This document shows positions 16,480 through 23,584 of a stretch of DNA of 64,000 bases, piece by piece (position 1 is the stretch's first letter; each line of letters starts with the position of its first letter). The stretch spans positions 62,001 through 126,000 of the forward strand of contig JACRDB010000149.1 of the NCBI GenBank assembly GCA_016218725.1, given 5' to 3'. The translations under genes and the position numbers were made by a program. This DNA comes from Deltaproteobacteria bacterium (GTDB lineage: Bacteria > Myxococcota_A > Polyangia > Polyangiales > Ga0077539). Under the pieces are notes generated by a model. That model did no database searches. It saw only the letters and a list, made by a program, of their open reading frames with translations, and had not been told where the DNA came from.

Positions 16480-17001
16480 ATGACCCACCGGCATGCCACC
16501 GTGTTCTCGTATAGCCCCCGAGGGGGGCCCCTGGTCGCGCACCCGGCCGCCGCACGCGAGTCCCACTGGGCCGTCACCCCCGATGGCCTCGCCCCGGCGC
16601 CGTCGCCCTCGGGGGCTCACGCCATGCTGCTCCTGGGGCCGTCCTCCGCGTGGCTCCTCCCTCGCGCCGAGGCGCGCGTCGAGGCCGAGGGGCGCGTGTT
16701 CCTGGTGTCCCTCCAGCTCCATGACCACACGACCTTCTGCCTCGTCCACGCGGGCGTCGCGGCCTGGGGGTGCTTCTCCCTGGAGGCGGCTCCCTGGCAG
16801 GGGACGCAGCCCCCGGAGGCGCCGTGTCAGCTCTGCGGCCGTCCCCTGGGAGCGGCCCCCGCCCTCCACTGCGGCCGTTGTGGCAAGGCCTTTCACGACA
16901 ACCCCTCGCGCCGGTGCCTCGCCACCCTCGGGACGTGCCCGGGGTGCCTGACCCCCTACGACCCCTCCGGGACCCTCCGCGCCGCCCCGCGCTGGGGCTG
17001 A
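16480..17001 (+). CDS. RING/PHD-like zinc protein, candidate E3 of the ubiquitin-like operon
   Basis: A 173-aa protein. The C-terminal third has eight potential zinc ligands in binuclear treble-clef spacing: C116-x2-C119, C131-x2-C134, H139, C146, C153-x2-C156 (PCQLCG...HCGRCGKAFH...GTCPGC). The C4HC3 order resembles RING-variant and PHD fingers. Residues 1-110 form a predicted beta-rich domain I do not recognise. AAAGGA at about 8 nt before ATG 16480 and a sudden rise in third-position GC fix the start. RING-type E3 candidates in bacterial operons with E1, E2, Ubl and JAB genes have been described; here position and ligand pattern suggest an E3 or a ligand-binding adaptor. E3 activity is inference. 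Confidence 0.6.
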   Translation: MTHRHATVFSYSPRGGPLVAHPAAARESHWAVTPDGLAPAPSPSGAHAMLLLGPSSAWLLPRAEARVEAEGRVFLVSLQLHDHTTFCLVHAGVAAWGCFSLEAAPWQGTQPPEAPCQLCGRPLGAAPALHCGRCGKAFHDNPSRRCLATLGTCPGCLTPYDPSGTLRAAPRWG

Positions 17002-17024
17002 GCAGTCCGCGCTCAGGCGCTTCG

Positions 17025-17057
17025 TTGTCACACCGGGAGCGCCGTCGGCGATCTCCC
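17025..17057 (+). promoter_or_regulatory. Bipartite motif, copy 2, upstream of E1-like gene
   Basis: Same blocks and same 12-nt spacing as 16169-16201. It ends 82 nt before GTG 17140, in the only sizeable gap of the operon, so the E1-like gene may have its own promoter. Confidence 0.6.
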
Positions 17058-17139
17058 TCACGGAAGGCGGGAAGGGCGTCCCCAGAAGGCGCCTCCGCCT
17101 TCCTTTTCAACACCCTCGCCCTTAGCCCAGGAGACCGCA

Positions 17140-18216
17140 GTGAACGAGCCACTCCATGTCACCCTCGTCGGCGCTGGCGCCGCAGGGAGCGCCCTCGCGC
17201 AGCTCCTGGCCCGGTGGCTCTCGCGGGGCAGCAGGCTCCTCATCGTAGACCGTGACTGCTATGACCCCGAGGGCCTCGCGCTGGTCACGGGCGTCGGCCC
17301 GTCCGCCGCCGGGAGCCCAAAGGCCCTCGCGCTCGCCGAGGCCCTCGCGCCCGAGGCCCTCGCGCGCGGGGTGAGCGTCAAGGGGATGGTGGCCGACGCC
17401 GACCTGGACCTGGGGCCGGGCTTCTACCTCGGTCGCTCCGGCGCCGTGGTCCTCGCCGTGGACACGCTCCACGCGGTGCTGTCGGTCTCTCGCGATGTGG
17501 CCCTCGCGGGCGGCCCCGCGCGGCTCCTGCGCGTCAACCTCGCGGGCGCCGCGGGCGCCCAGGTCCAGCGCGCCGACCCCAACCCCGAGGGCGCCTGCCT
17601 CGCATGCACCCTCCACGGGCACCACGCCGAGGTCCTCGCCGCCGAGCGGTCGTGCTCGTCCCCGCGCCATGCCTCCACGGTGTCCACGCGCACCAGCACC
17701 ACCCTCGCCGCGGCCTGGCTCGGCGCCGCCGTCGCCCTGGACGCGCTGCGAGACCCAGTCACCGCCGCGCGCTTCCGCAAGGTGGACCTCCGCGCCGCCG
17801 TGAGCGTGATCGACGCCAGCGTCGACCGCTCGCCGCACTGCCTCGCGGGGCACCAGCGCCTCGGCGCCATCACACGGCTGGGGGAGGGCCCCCGAGGGGT
17901 CACCGCCCGCGCGCTGGGCCTCGGCGAAGACGGCGCGCGGGTCGCGCTCCCGGGCGCCCAGGTGCTCTGGGAGGGCCTCCGCTGCGACGCCTGCGGGCGC
18001 CAGGAGGGCGGCGTGCACTTCGGCCCCGAGCGCGAGGCGCCCTGCGGAGCTTGCGGCCGCCCGGCCCACAGCGTGGCCTCGCCGCGCGCCACCCTGGGCC
18101 CCGAGGAGCTCGACCCGGACGCCGACCTCGGCGCCCTCGGGCTCCCACCCCACGCGGTCCTGACCGTCCTGCGCGGCGCGTCCGCTACGCATTTCACCTT
18201 CAACCCGGAGCGCTGA
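17140..18216 (+). CDS. E1/ThiF-like protein, divergent (first E1 of operon)
   Basis: A 358-aa protein. The Rossmann start VTLVGAGAAGSALA and the acidic strand end LLIVDRD match E1/MoeB/ThiF proteins, and GSPKALALAEAL matches the conserved lysine helix. However, the Asn and Arg that contact ATP in the usual NxNR segment are absent (DCYDPEGLAL), whereas the second E1 of the operon has them. CLACTLHGH (around 152-155) and a CDAC...CGAC zinc ribbon (around 285-305) add cysteines that could bind zinc or carry a thioester. It may be a regulatory pseudo-E1, forming a heterodimer like eukaryotic E1 pairs. GTG 17140 has AGGAG upstream. The stop is followed 4 nt later by the E2 gene. Confidence 0.72.
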   Translation: MNEPLHVTLVGAGAAGSALAQLLARWLSRGSRLLIVDRDCYDPEGLALVTGVGPSAAGSPKALALAEALAPEALARGVSVKGMVADADLDLGPGFYLGRSGAVVLAVDTLHAVLSVSRDVALAGGPARLLRVNLAGAAGAQVQRADPNPEGACLACTLHGHHAEVLAAERSCSSPRHASTVSTRTSTTLAAAWLGAAVALDALRDPVTAARFRKVDLRAAVSVIDASVDRSPHCLAGHQRLGAITRLGEGPRGVTARALGLGEDGARVALPGAQVLWEGLRCDACGRQEGGVHFGPEREAPCGACGRPAHSVASPRATLGPEELDPDADLGALGLPPHAVLTVLRGASATHFTFNPER

Positions 18217-18220
18217 ACCC

Positions 18221-18865
18221 ATGAGACCCGACCGTTCACCCCCCACCGAGGGCTACTTCCCGATCCTCGTGGACGCCATCGCCAGGGACTTCCTCGCGCT
18301 GCTCCAGGAGGCCAACCGGCACCCGAGGCTCCAGCTCGACCTGGGCCCCCAGGCGCTCCCGCCCGGGGCGCCGCCGCGCGCCGAGCTCTGCCGCCCCAAG
18401 GCCCAGGCCGTCGGCACCGTCACCGCCCCGCGGTGCTACGCCCCGGGCGCGCCGGAGCTCCTCCAGGTGCGCTACCACGGCGTGAAGACCCTCGTCCGCG
18501 ACGGGCAGGACATCCGCCCCGCGGTGCGGGACCTCACCTTCTCGCTGCACTTCGGGCCGCGATACCCGCTGGAGCTCGGCTTCTCCTGCAGCGAGGCCCT
18601 GGCGCACCCGAACACCCTGGCGGGGCTCACCTGCCCGGACTACCGCCCCGGCATCCCCCTCCTCGCGCTCCTCCGGAGGCTCTACCGCATGGCCATCTTC
18701 GAGGTGCTCACCCCGGAGAAGTCCTACCCCCTCCAGGAGCGCGTGCTCGCCTGGCTCCGGGCTCACCCCGACGCCACGCCCACGCAGGAGAACCACTTCG
18801 ACGCCGCCCCCGCGCGGGACCCCTCCGCCCGGCGCATTCTCTTCCACCGCAGGGAGGCGCCGTGA
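18221..18865 (+). CDS. E2-like ubiquitin-conjugating fold protein
   Basis: A 214-aa protein. Residues 103-160 follow the E2 core: a strand (LTFSLHF), RYPLELGFSC where E2s have YPxxPP, then AHPNTLAGLTC, which reproduces the E2 signature HPN...G-x-x-C with seven residues from Asn to C138, the likely catalytic cysteine. Two C-terminal helices follow (LLALLRRLYRMAIFEVL and SYPLQERVLAWLRAHP), as in E2s. By family the cysteine would accept the Ubl from an E1. The spacing places N131 as the oxyanion residue. An N-terminal helix and a C-terminal tail of about 30 residues are extra. It overlaps the next gene by GTGA. Confidence 0.72.
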   Translation: MRPDRSPPTEGYFPILVDAIARDFLALLQEANRHPRLQLDLGPQALPPGAPPRAELCRPKAQAVGTVTAPRCYAPGAPELLQVRYHGVKTLVRDGQDIRPAVRDLTFSLHFGPRYPLELGFSCSEALAHPNTLAGLTCPDYRPGIPLLALLRRLYRMAIFEVLTPEKSYPLQERVLAWLRAHPDATPTQENHFDAAPARDPSARRILFHRREAP

Positions 18866-19341
18866 GCCCCCCGCGCGCGATCGTCCCGCTGCCCCCGCCC
18901 GCGCCCGGCGTGCTGCGCTACGGCGTCCGCGCGGAGAGCGCGCCTGGCGCGCGCTTCGCGAGGCCCGTGGTCCAGGACGGGCGCTCGTACCTCGCCGTCG
19001 ATGTGCCCGAGGACGGCGCCGCCGAGGCCCTGGACGCCGTCGCCGTGGAGCTCCGCGGCGGCGTGGCCCCCGCCGGAGAAGAGCGCGCCTTCCCGCTCAC
19101 GGTGCTGCCCGGGGAGCCCTCGCGCTACCGCGCCGCGGCGCTGGCCCTCAACACGGCGCTCCCGTTCCTGCGCGCCTGCGCCGAGCCCGAAGGGTCCCAC
19201 ACGGCCCTGAGGCTCCGCGTCGCCGTCCCGCCCTCCTGCGCCCAGGGGCCCGCGAGGGAGGCCTTCGACGCCCTCCTCCAGGACGCCGTCGCCTTCGCGC
19301 GGCGCTTCCTGGTCCCACCCCCCACCGGAGACTGTCCATGA
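18862..19341 (+). CDS. Unknown protein of the ubiquitin-like operon (159 aa)
   Basis: I do not recognise a family. GTG 18862 overlaps the E2 stop and its own stop overlaps the Ubl start (ATGA), so it is translated with them. Residues 15-80 look beta-rich with alternating hydrophobics (RSYLAVDVPE, LDAVAVELRGG, AFPLTVLPGE), followed by two helices. There is no signal peptide, membrane segment, zinc motif or catalytic signature; cysteines are at about 111, 131 and the extreme C-terminus (GDCP). Its position between E2 and Ubl makes it a candidate adaptor, E2 cofactor or substrate. Confidence 0.7.
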   Translation: MSPPRAIVPLPPPAPGVLRYGVRAESAPGARFARPVVQDGRSYLAVDVPEDGAAEALDAVAVELRGGVAPAGEERAFPLTVLPGEPSRYRAAALALNTALPFLRACAEPEGSHTALRLRVAVPPSCAQGPAREAFDALLQDAVAFARRFLVPPPTGDCP

Positions 19342-19643
19342 TCATTCACGTATCGCTCCAGGACGCCGTCACCCGTGACGTCGTCACCGCCGAGGCCCTC
19401 CCCGAGGACACCCTCGGCGCCGTGCTCCTCGAGGGCGCCGAGGCCCTCGGGCGCCGCCCCGCCGCCGGGGGCCTCCTGGCCTTCCTGCCCGACGCGGACA
19501 ACCCGTCGGCCTCCAAGGCCCTGGACCCGGGGCTCACCCTCGGGGAGATCGTCGCCCGCGAGCTGCGCGACACCGTCAACCGCGCGGAGGTCCACCTGCC
19601 CCTCCTCCTGGCCGACGACGACACCGCCGCGAGGTCCCCGTGA
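19338..19643 (+). CDS. Ubiquitin-like beta-grasp protein (YukD-like?)
   Basis: A 101-aa protein whose predicted layout follows ubiquitin: strands IIHVSLQDA and DVVTAEAL, the helix DTLGAVLLEGAEALG, strand GGLLAFLPDAD, the turn-helix PGLTLGEIV that matches TLSDYNI, and a last strand AEVHLPLLL. The tail ADDDTAARSP has no terminal Gly-Gly, so conjugation would need processing or a different end, as suggested for YukD-like Ubls. It is the only Ubl candidate in the operon and lies directly upstream of the first JAB gene, with which it overlaps (GTGA). The beta-grasp call is from pattern, not alignment. Confidence 0.62.
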   Translation: MIIHVSLQDAVTRDVVTAEALPEDTLGAVLLEGAEALGRRPAAGGLLAFLPDADNPSASKALDPGLTLGEIVARELRDTVNRAEVHLPLLLADDDTAARSP

Positions 19644-20692
19644 GCGAGCGCCTCACCCGCAGCTTCCAGGGCCAGGGCCTGGAGCTCCTCCTGGGCGGCT
19701 CGGACGCCGAGGGCCCCGCCCTCTGGCCCCTGCCCGCCGGGCCCCTCCACGCCGTGGCCCACCAGCACATCCTCCGCGCGGTGACCTCCGGCGCGCTGGA
19801 CCTCGGCGCCGTCGCCCGCGGCGAGGCGCCCGTCTCGCTCCGCGTCCTCGGGCGCCCCCTGGATGACAAGGGCACCCTCACGGTGGAGGCCCTCCAGGTC
19901 TCCGTGGGGGCGCTCCCGCCGCGGGAGCTCTCGGCCCTGGCGCTCTACGCCAGCGAGGCGCGCATGGCCCTCCTGGCCCGGGCCGCGGCGCGGGACCCCG
20001 CGAGGCCCGCCTCCGAGGACAAGGTCCGCGGGTGGGTGCTCCACCGCCCCTCGGCCCCCGTCGCCCAGCCTCGCTTCAAGCCCGACGCCGACGTCGTAAC
20101 GCGCGTCTGGCGCGAGCTCTACGCGTCCCTTACGGCCCCCGATGGCGCCGCGCGGCAGCCCGAGGAGCCCTTTGACGTAGTGCTCGACCGCGGGGCCCTC
20201 GGGGCCCTGGCCAGGCACCTCGCGCAGGCCCCCGAGGGCCGCGAGACCCTCTGGTACGGCCTCGGGGCCATCACCGCCACCGCGGGGAGCGCCCCGCGCT
20301 TCACCGTCACCGTCGACCGCTTCGAGCTCGCCAGCGCGGCCGAGGCCGACGGGTGCTCCGTCCGCGTGGACGCCCGCGAGGTCGCCCGCGTCGCCGCCGA
20401 GGCCGAGCGCTGCGGCCGCCGGGTGCTCCTGAAGGGACACACGCACGTCGTGGACCTTGTGGGTGAGGACACCCCCGACGGCGCGCCCCCCGAGGACAAC
20501 CGCGACCAGTCCCTGGTGGACGTCGCGGTCTTCCGCCGGACGTACACGCACCCGCTCCAGGTGCAGTGCATCGTGGACGGCAGAGGCGCCCTGGACCCGG
20601 ACGCCCCGGAGCGCGCCCTGGCCCTCTACGCCTACGACCGCGACGGCCTCCCGCGCCGCCGCCGCTACGCCACCGAGGAGGTGCGACCGTGA
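19640..20692 (+). CDS. JAB/JAMM-domain protein 1 (with insertion)
   Basis: A 350-aa protein. The C-terminal half carries JAMM elements: E202 in RETLWYGLGAI, HxH at H267-T-H269 (LLKGHTHVV), and S291-x2-D294 (QSLVDVAVF), followed by VQCIVDGRG and LALYAYDRDG strands. Between HxH and SxxD lie 21 residues rather than the usual seven or eight, so either a loop insertion preserves the site or zinc binding is altered. Residues 1-140 form an unrecognised N-terminal domain with its own helix-strand pattern (ALQVSVGALP). By family it is a zinc isopeptidase that would trim or remove the Ubl. It overlaps genes on both sides. Confidence 0.65.
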   Translation: MSERLTRSFQGQGLELLLGGSDAEGPALWPLPAGPLHAVAHQHILRAVTSGALDLGAVARGEAPVSLRVLGRPLDDKGTLTVEALQVSVGALPPRELSALALYASEARMALLARAAARDPARPASEDKVRGWVLHRPSAPVAQPRFKPDADVVTRVWRELYASLTAPDGAARQPEEPFDVVLDRGALGALARHLAQAPEGRETLWYGLGAITATAGSAPRFTVTVDRFELASAAEADGCSVRVDAREVARVAAEAERCGRRVLLKGHTHVVDLVGEDTPDGAPPEDNRDQSLVDVAVFRRTYTHPLQVQCIVDGRGALDPDAPERALALYAYDRDGLPRRRRYATEEVRP

Positions 20693-22410
20693 ACCCCGAG
20701 ACCCTTCGCAGCGAGCTCTTCAGCGACACCACCACGCAGGTGAAGGCCCTCTTCACCACGGCCATGGAGGGCAAGGCGGACGCCCGCGAGCGCGCCGGGC
20801 AGGCGCTCCTGGCCCTGGCCCGAGGGGGCGCCCGGGAGCTCTCCACGGCCGCCCAGGCCGTGCTCTCCGCGCTCTACGCCATCGCCCTGACCCTCGCGGA
20901 CCGGGTCAAGGCCCTGCTCGACCAGTCCCTGGAGAGCGGGGCCTTCGCGGGCACCGTGGCCCTCGACCCCGACGGCCCCCCGAGGCTGCTGGTGGACCTC
21001 GGCGGGCGCACGGTCTACGCGCTCGCCGCGGAGGACCTGGACGTGGCCTCACTGCGCCGCGGGGACGTCGTGGGCGTCCTGCACAACGGCGCCGTGTACC
21101 GCCGCGCCGCCGAGCGCCCCAGGGCCCTCAAGGTCGCCCGCGTGGAGCTCCTCCTCGGTGATGGTGACGTCGTCGCCTCGGACGTGGAGGCGGGCGGCCA
21201 CCGCTTCGTGCTTCAGCGCGCCGACCGCGCCCAGGCCCCCACCCGCGAGGGCGACCAGGTCTTCCATGCCTTCGGGTTCTACTACGCGAGCCGCCAGGGC
21301 AAGGACACCTGCACCACGCCCAGGTTCCGCGTGGAGCTCACCCCGAGGGCCTCGCTCCGGGAGGTGGTCGCCGGCCACGACGCGCTCGTGGACAGCGTGG
21401 AGCGCGTGGTACGCCAGGTGCTCGAAGGGCGCCGCCCGGGGGCCGGCGTGCTCCTGGCGGGGCGCTTCGGGATGGGCAAGAGCCTCCTGGGCGAGCGCCT
21501 GGGGGACTACGCCCTGGGGCTCGTCACCCGGCACCCCGGGCGCTACCGCTACCAGGGCGTGACCGCCCTGCGCGTCTCCGGCGCCACGCTCCTCTCCAAG
21601 TGGGTGGGCCAGAGCGCGGCCAACGTCACCGAGCTCCTGCACCTCGCGCGCAGGATCGTCGCGGGCCACGGCGACGGCGCCGAGCGCGGCGGGCGCCACC
21701 TCTGCGTGCTGGTCATCGACGAGGCCGAGGGCGCCGCGGCCTCCAGGGCCTCGTACCTGGAGACGCACACCGAGCGCGTGGGCCTGGTCGATAGCCTCCT
21801 GGTCGAGCTCCAGTTCGAGAAGCCCGAGAACGAGGGCATCATCGCCGTGGTGGTGAGCAACCACGCGTCGCGCATCGACGGCGCGCTGCTCTCACGGCTG
21901 TCCCTCAAGGCCGAGTTCGGGGCCTTCACCGTCGAGGGCTTCTGCGACGTGGCGGCGCTCCTCCTGCGGATGAAGGGCGTCGCCCCCGCGGTGGCCGCCG
22001 AGGCGTCGAGGCTCCTGGCCTCGCGGGTGTACCGCGAGGACGACGCGGGCGTGCTGGGCGAGGTGCACTTCGCCGACCCCACCCGCGCGCCGCTGCCCGT
22101 GGGCGCGGCGTCCCTGGTCCACGGGCGCATGCTCAAGCAGCTCGTCGACGACCTGGACCCCGCGCCGGACTCCGCCCCCGCGGTGCTCGCAGACCGCGTG
22201 TGGAGCGCCCTCCTCGGGCGCCTGGGCGCCGACCGGGCGCAGCTCCGAGCGCACAACGCGAGCGAGTACCTGACGCTCCCCGACGACCCCGAGGCCCGCG
22301 TGGCCCGCGTCGCGTGGAGGCCCCTGCCGAGCGCCGGGCTCGCGCGGGGGCTCTACCCCCGGCAGCCGCTGTTCAACGCACACCGCGAGGAGCTCCGCCA
22401 TGGCACATGA
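20689..22410 (+). CDS. AAA+ ATPase resembling proteasomal ATPases (ARC/Mpa/PAN type)
   Basis: A 573-aa protein, starting GTG 20689. After a helical N-terminus comes an OB-like segment (RLLVDLGGRTVYALAAEDLD, RRGDVVGVL; about 98-140) as in ARC/Mpa. The AAA module has Walker A GRFGMGKS (258-265), an aromatic pore loop LLSKWVGQS (W305), Walker B CVLVIDEAEG (D344, E345), sensor 1 VVVSNHASRIDGALLSR and a candidate Arg finger (R403). These suggest a hexameric unfoldase that threads substrates. The long C-terminus (430-573) lacks an obvious proteasome-docking HbYX end (it ends ELRHGT). No 20S subunit is present in the window. Position between two JAMM genes recalls the Rpt/Rpn11 pairing of the 26S proteasome. 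Confidence 0.82.
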   Translation: MNPETLRSELFSDTTTQVKALFTTAMEGKADARERAGQALLALARGGARELSTAAQAVLSALYAIALTLADRVKALLDQSLESGAFAGTVALDPDGPPRLLVDLGGRTVYALAAEDLDVASLRRGDVVGVLHNGAVYRRAAERPRALKVARVELLLGDGDVVASDVEAGGHRFVLQRADRAQAPTREGDQVFHAFGFYYASRQGKDTCTTPRFRVELTPRASLREVVAGHDALVDSVERVVRQVLEGRRPGAGVLLAGRFGMGKSLLGERLGDYALGLVTRHPGRYRYQGVTALRVSGATLLSKWVGQSAANVTELLHLARRIVAGHGDGAERGGRHLCVLVIDEAEGAAASRASYLETHTERVGLVDSLLVELQFEKPENEGIIAVVVSNHASRIDGALLSRLSLKAEFGAFTVEGFCDVAALLLRMKGVAPAVAAEASRLLASRVYREDDAGVLGEVHFADPTRAPLPVGAASLVHGRMLKQLVDDLDPAPDSAPAVLADRVWSALLGRLGADRAQLRAHNASEYLTLPDDPEARVARVAWRPLPSAGLARGLYPRQPLFNAHREELRHGT

Positions 22411-23584
22411 ACCCGAAGACGACCAGATCACCGTCCCCTTCGTCGCGGCCATCAGCGACGCGACCATCCAGACCCGGGTGCCGCGCAGCGCCCTGGAGCA
22501 CATGACCCCCCGGGAGGTGCTCCGCGAGGCCATCGCCCACGGGGTGGCCTCGAACCCCGTGGTGCGCGGCGCCTTCGAGCGCCTCGCCCAGGGCCACCTG
22601 GACTTCGACCGCGAGCTCGAAGGCACCAACGAGACCGAGCGCGTGCTCGACCGCCCCGGGGCCCTGGCCTCCCTGGTGCAGGGCACCACGGTGAGCCCCA
22701 TCATCGTGCTGCCCGAGGCCCGCGGCGCAGCCTCGAAGTACCTGCGCTTCACCTCCGGGGCCCACGCAAAGGTCCGCGCCATCCAGGCCGAGGCCAACCC
22801 CGACGAGGTCATGATGTTCGGCCTGGCCGCGTCCCCCGACGCGCCCATCAGTGACATCTACGTCTTCGACGGCCAGTGGGTTACGCCCGTCTCCTGCCGC
22901 GCCACCCCGGAGGTGCTCAAGAAGGCCCGCGCGGAGCTCAAGAACCACCCGAACGGCCTCGTGCCGGTGGCGTGCCTGCACACACACAACTACATGCCCG
23001 CGCGCTTCTCCGGGCCGGACCACGTCCTGGGCGAGGTGATGGGGGCGCTCTTGCACCCCGGGACGGCGCATGCCGAGGAGGGGCCCGACGGTGGGCGCTG
23101 GGTGGCCCACTCCTGGAACGCGGTGACCAACGACCGCGACGAGTGGCAGTGCGCCTACGACGCCCGCGGGTGGTGCTCGCGCTGCGGGGCCGAGGAGCGC
23201 GGGGACGGCCCGGTGGACGTCCCCGTGGAGGTGCTCCCGCCCGCCGAGGGAGAGAGCCCCCCGGACCTGGAGGCCGTGCGCCGCACGGTGAGGCAGAGGC
23301 TCCGGAGGGAGTACGGGCCTCGCGCGGAGGCGCGCGCCCCGAGGGCGGAGCTCGCTCCGGCGAGGGAGGAGGCCCTGGCGGACGACTCGGCCTTCGAGGC
23401 GGACCGGGCGTCGCTGCTGCGCAACATCGACGCGCTGCGGGGGCGCCTGGTGTGCGTGGGGGAGCTCTGGGGCGCCGCCCCGGGGGGCGCGACCGCGGAG
23501 CTCGCGAGGCCCCTGGACGCCGCCGTGCGCGCGCTCCACGCGCTCGGCGAGGCCCTGCGAGAGGGGGTGCGATCATGGGACTGA
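22400..23584 (+). CDS. JAB/JAMM-domain metalloprotease 2
   Basis: A 394-aa protein. A complete JAMM motif is present: E136 in PDEVMMFGLAAS, then H194-T-H196, seven residues, S204-x2-D207 (ACLHTHNYMPARFSGPDHVL). The spacing HxHx7SxxD is exactly canonical, so an active zinc isopeptidase is expected. A CSRCG pair at about 257-260 may bind zinc, and the C-terminal 130 residues are charged and helical. It starts within the AAA gene's last codons (11-bp overlap) and overlaps the next gene by 10 bp, so it is translationally coupled. Likely role: removal or maturation of the operon's Ubl, perhaps docked on the ATPase. Confidence 0.8.
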   Translation: MAHEPEDDQITVPFVAAISDATIQTRVPRSALEHMTPREVLREAIAHGVASNPVVRGAFERLAQGHLDFDRELEGTNETERVLDRPGALASLVQGTTVSPIIVLPEARGAASKYLRFTSGAHAKVRAIQAEANPDEVMMFGLAASPDAPISDIYVFDGQWVTPVSCRATPEVLKKARAELKNHPNGLVPVACLHTHNYMPARFSGPDHVLGEVMGALLHPGTAHAEEGPDGGRWVAHSWNAVTNDRDEWQCAYDARGWCSRCGAEERGDGPVDVPVEVLPPAEGESPPDLEAVRRTVRQRLRREYGPRAEARAPRAELAPAREEALADDSAFEADRASLLRNIDALRGRLVCVGELWGAAPGGATAELARPLDAAVRALHALGEALREGVRSWD

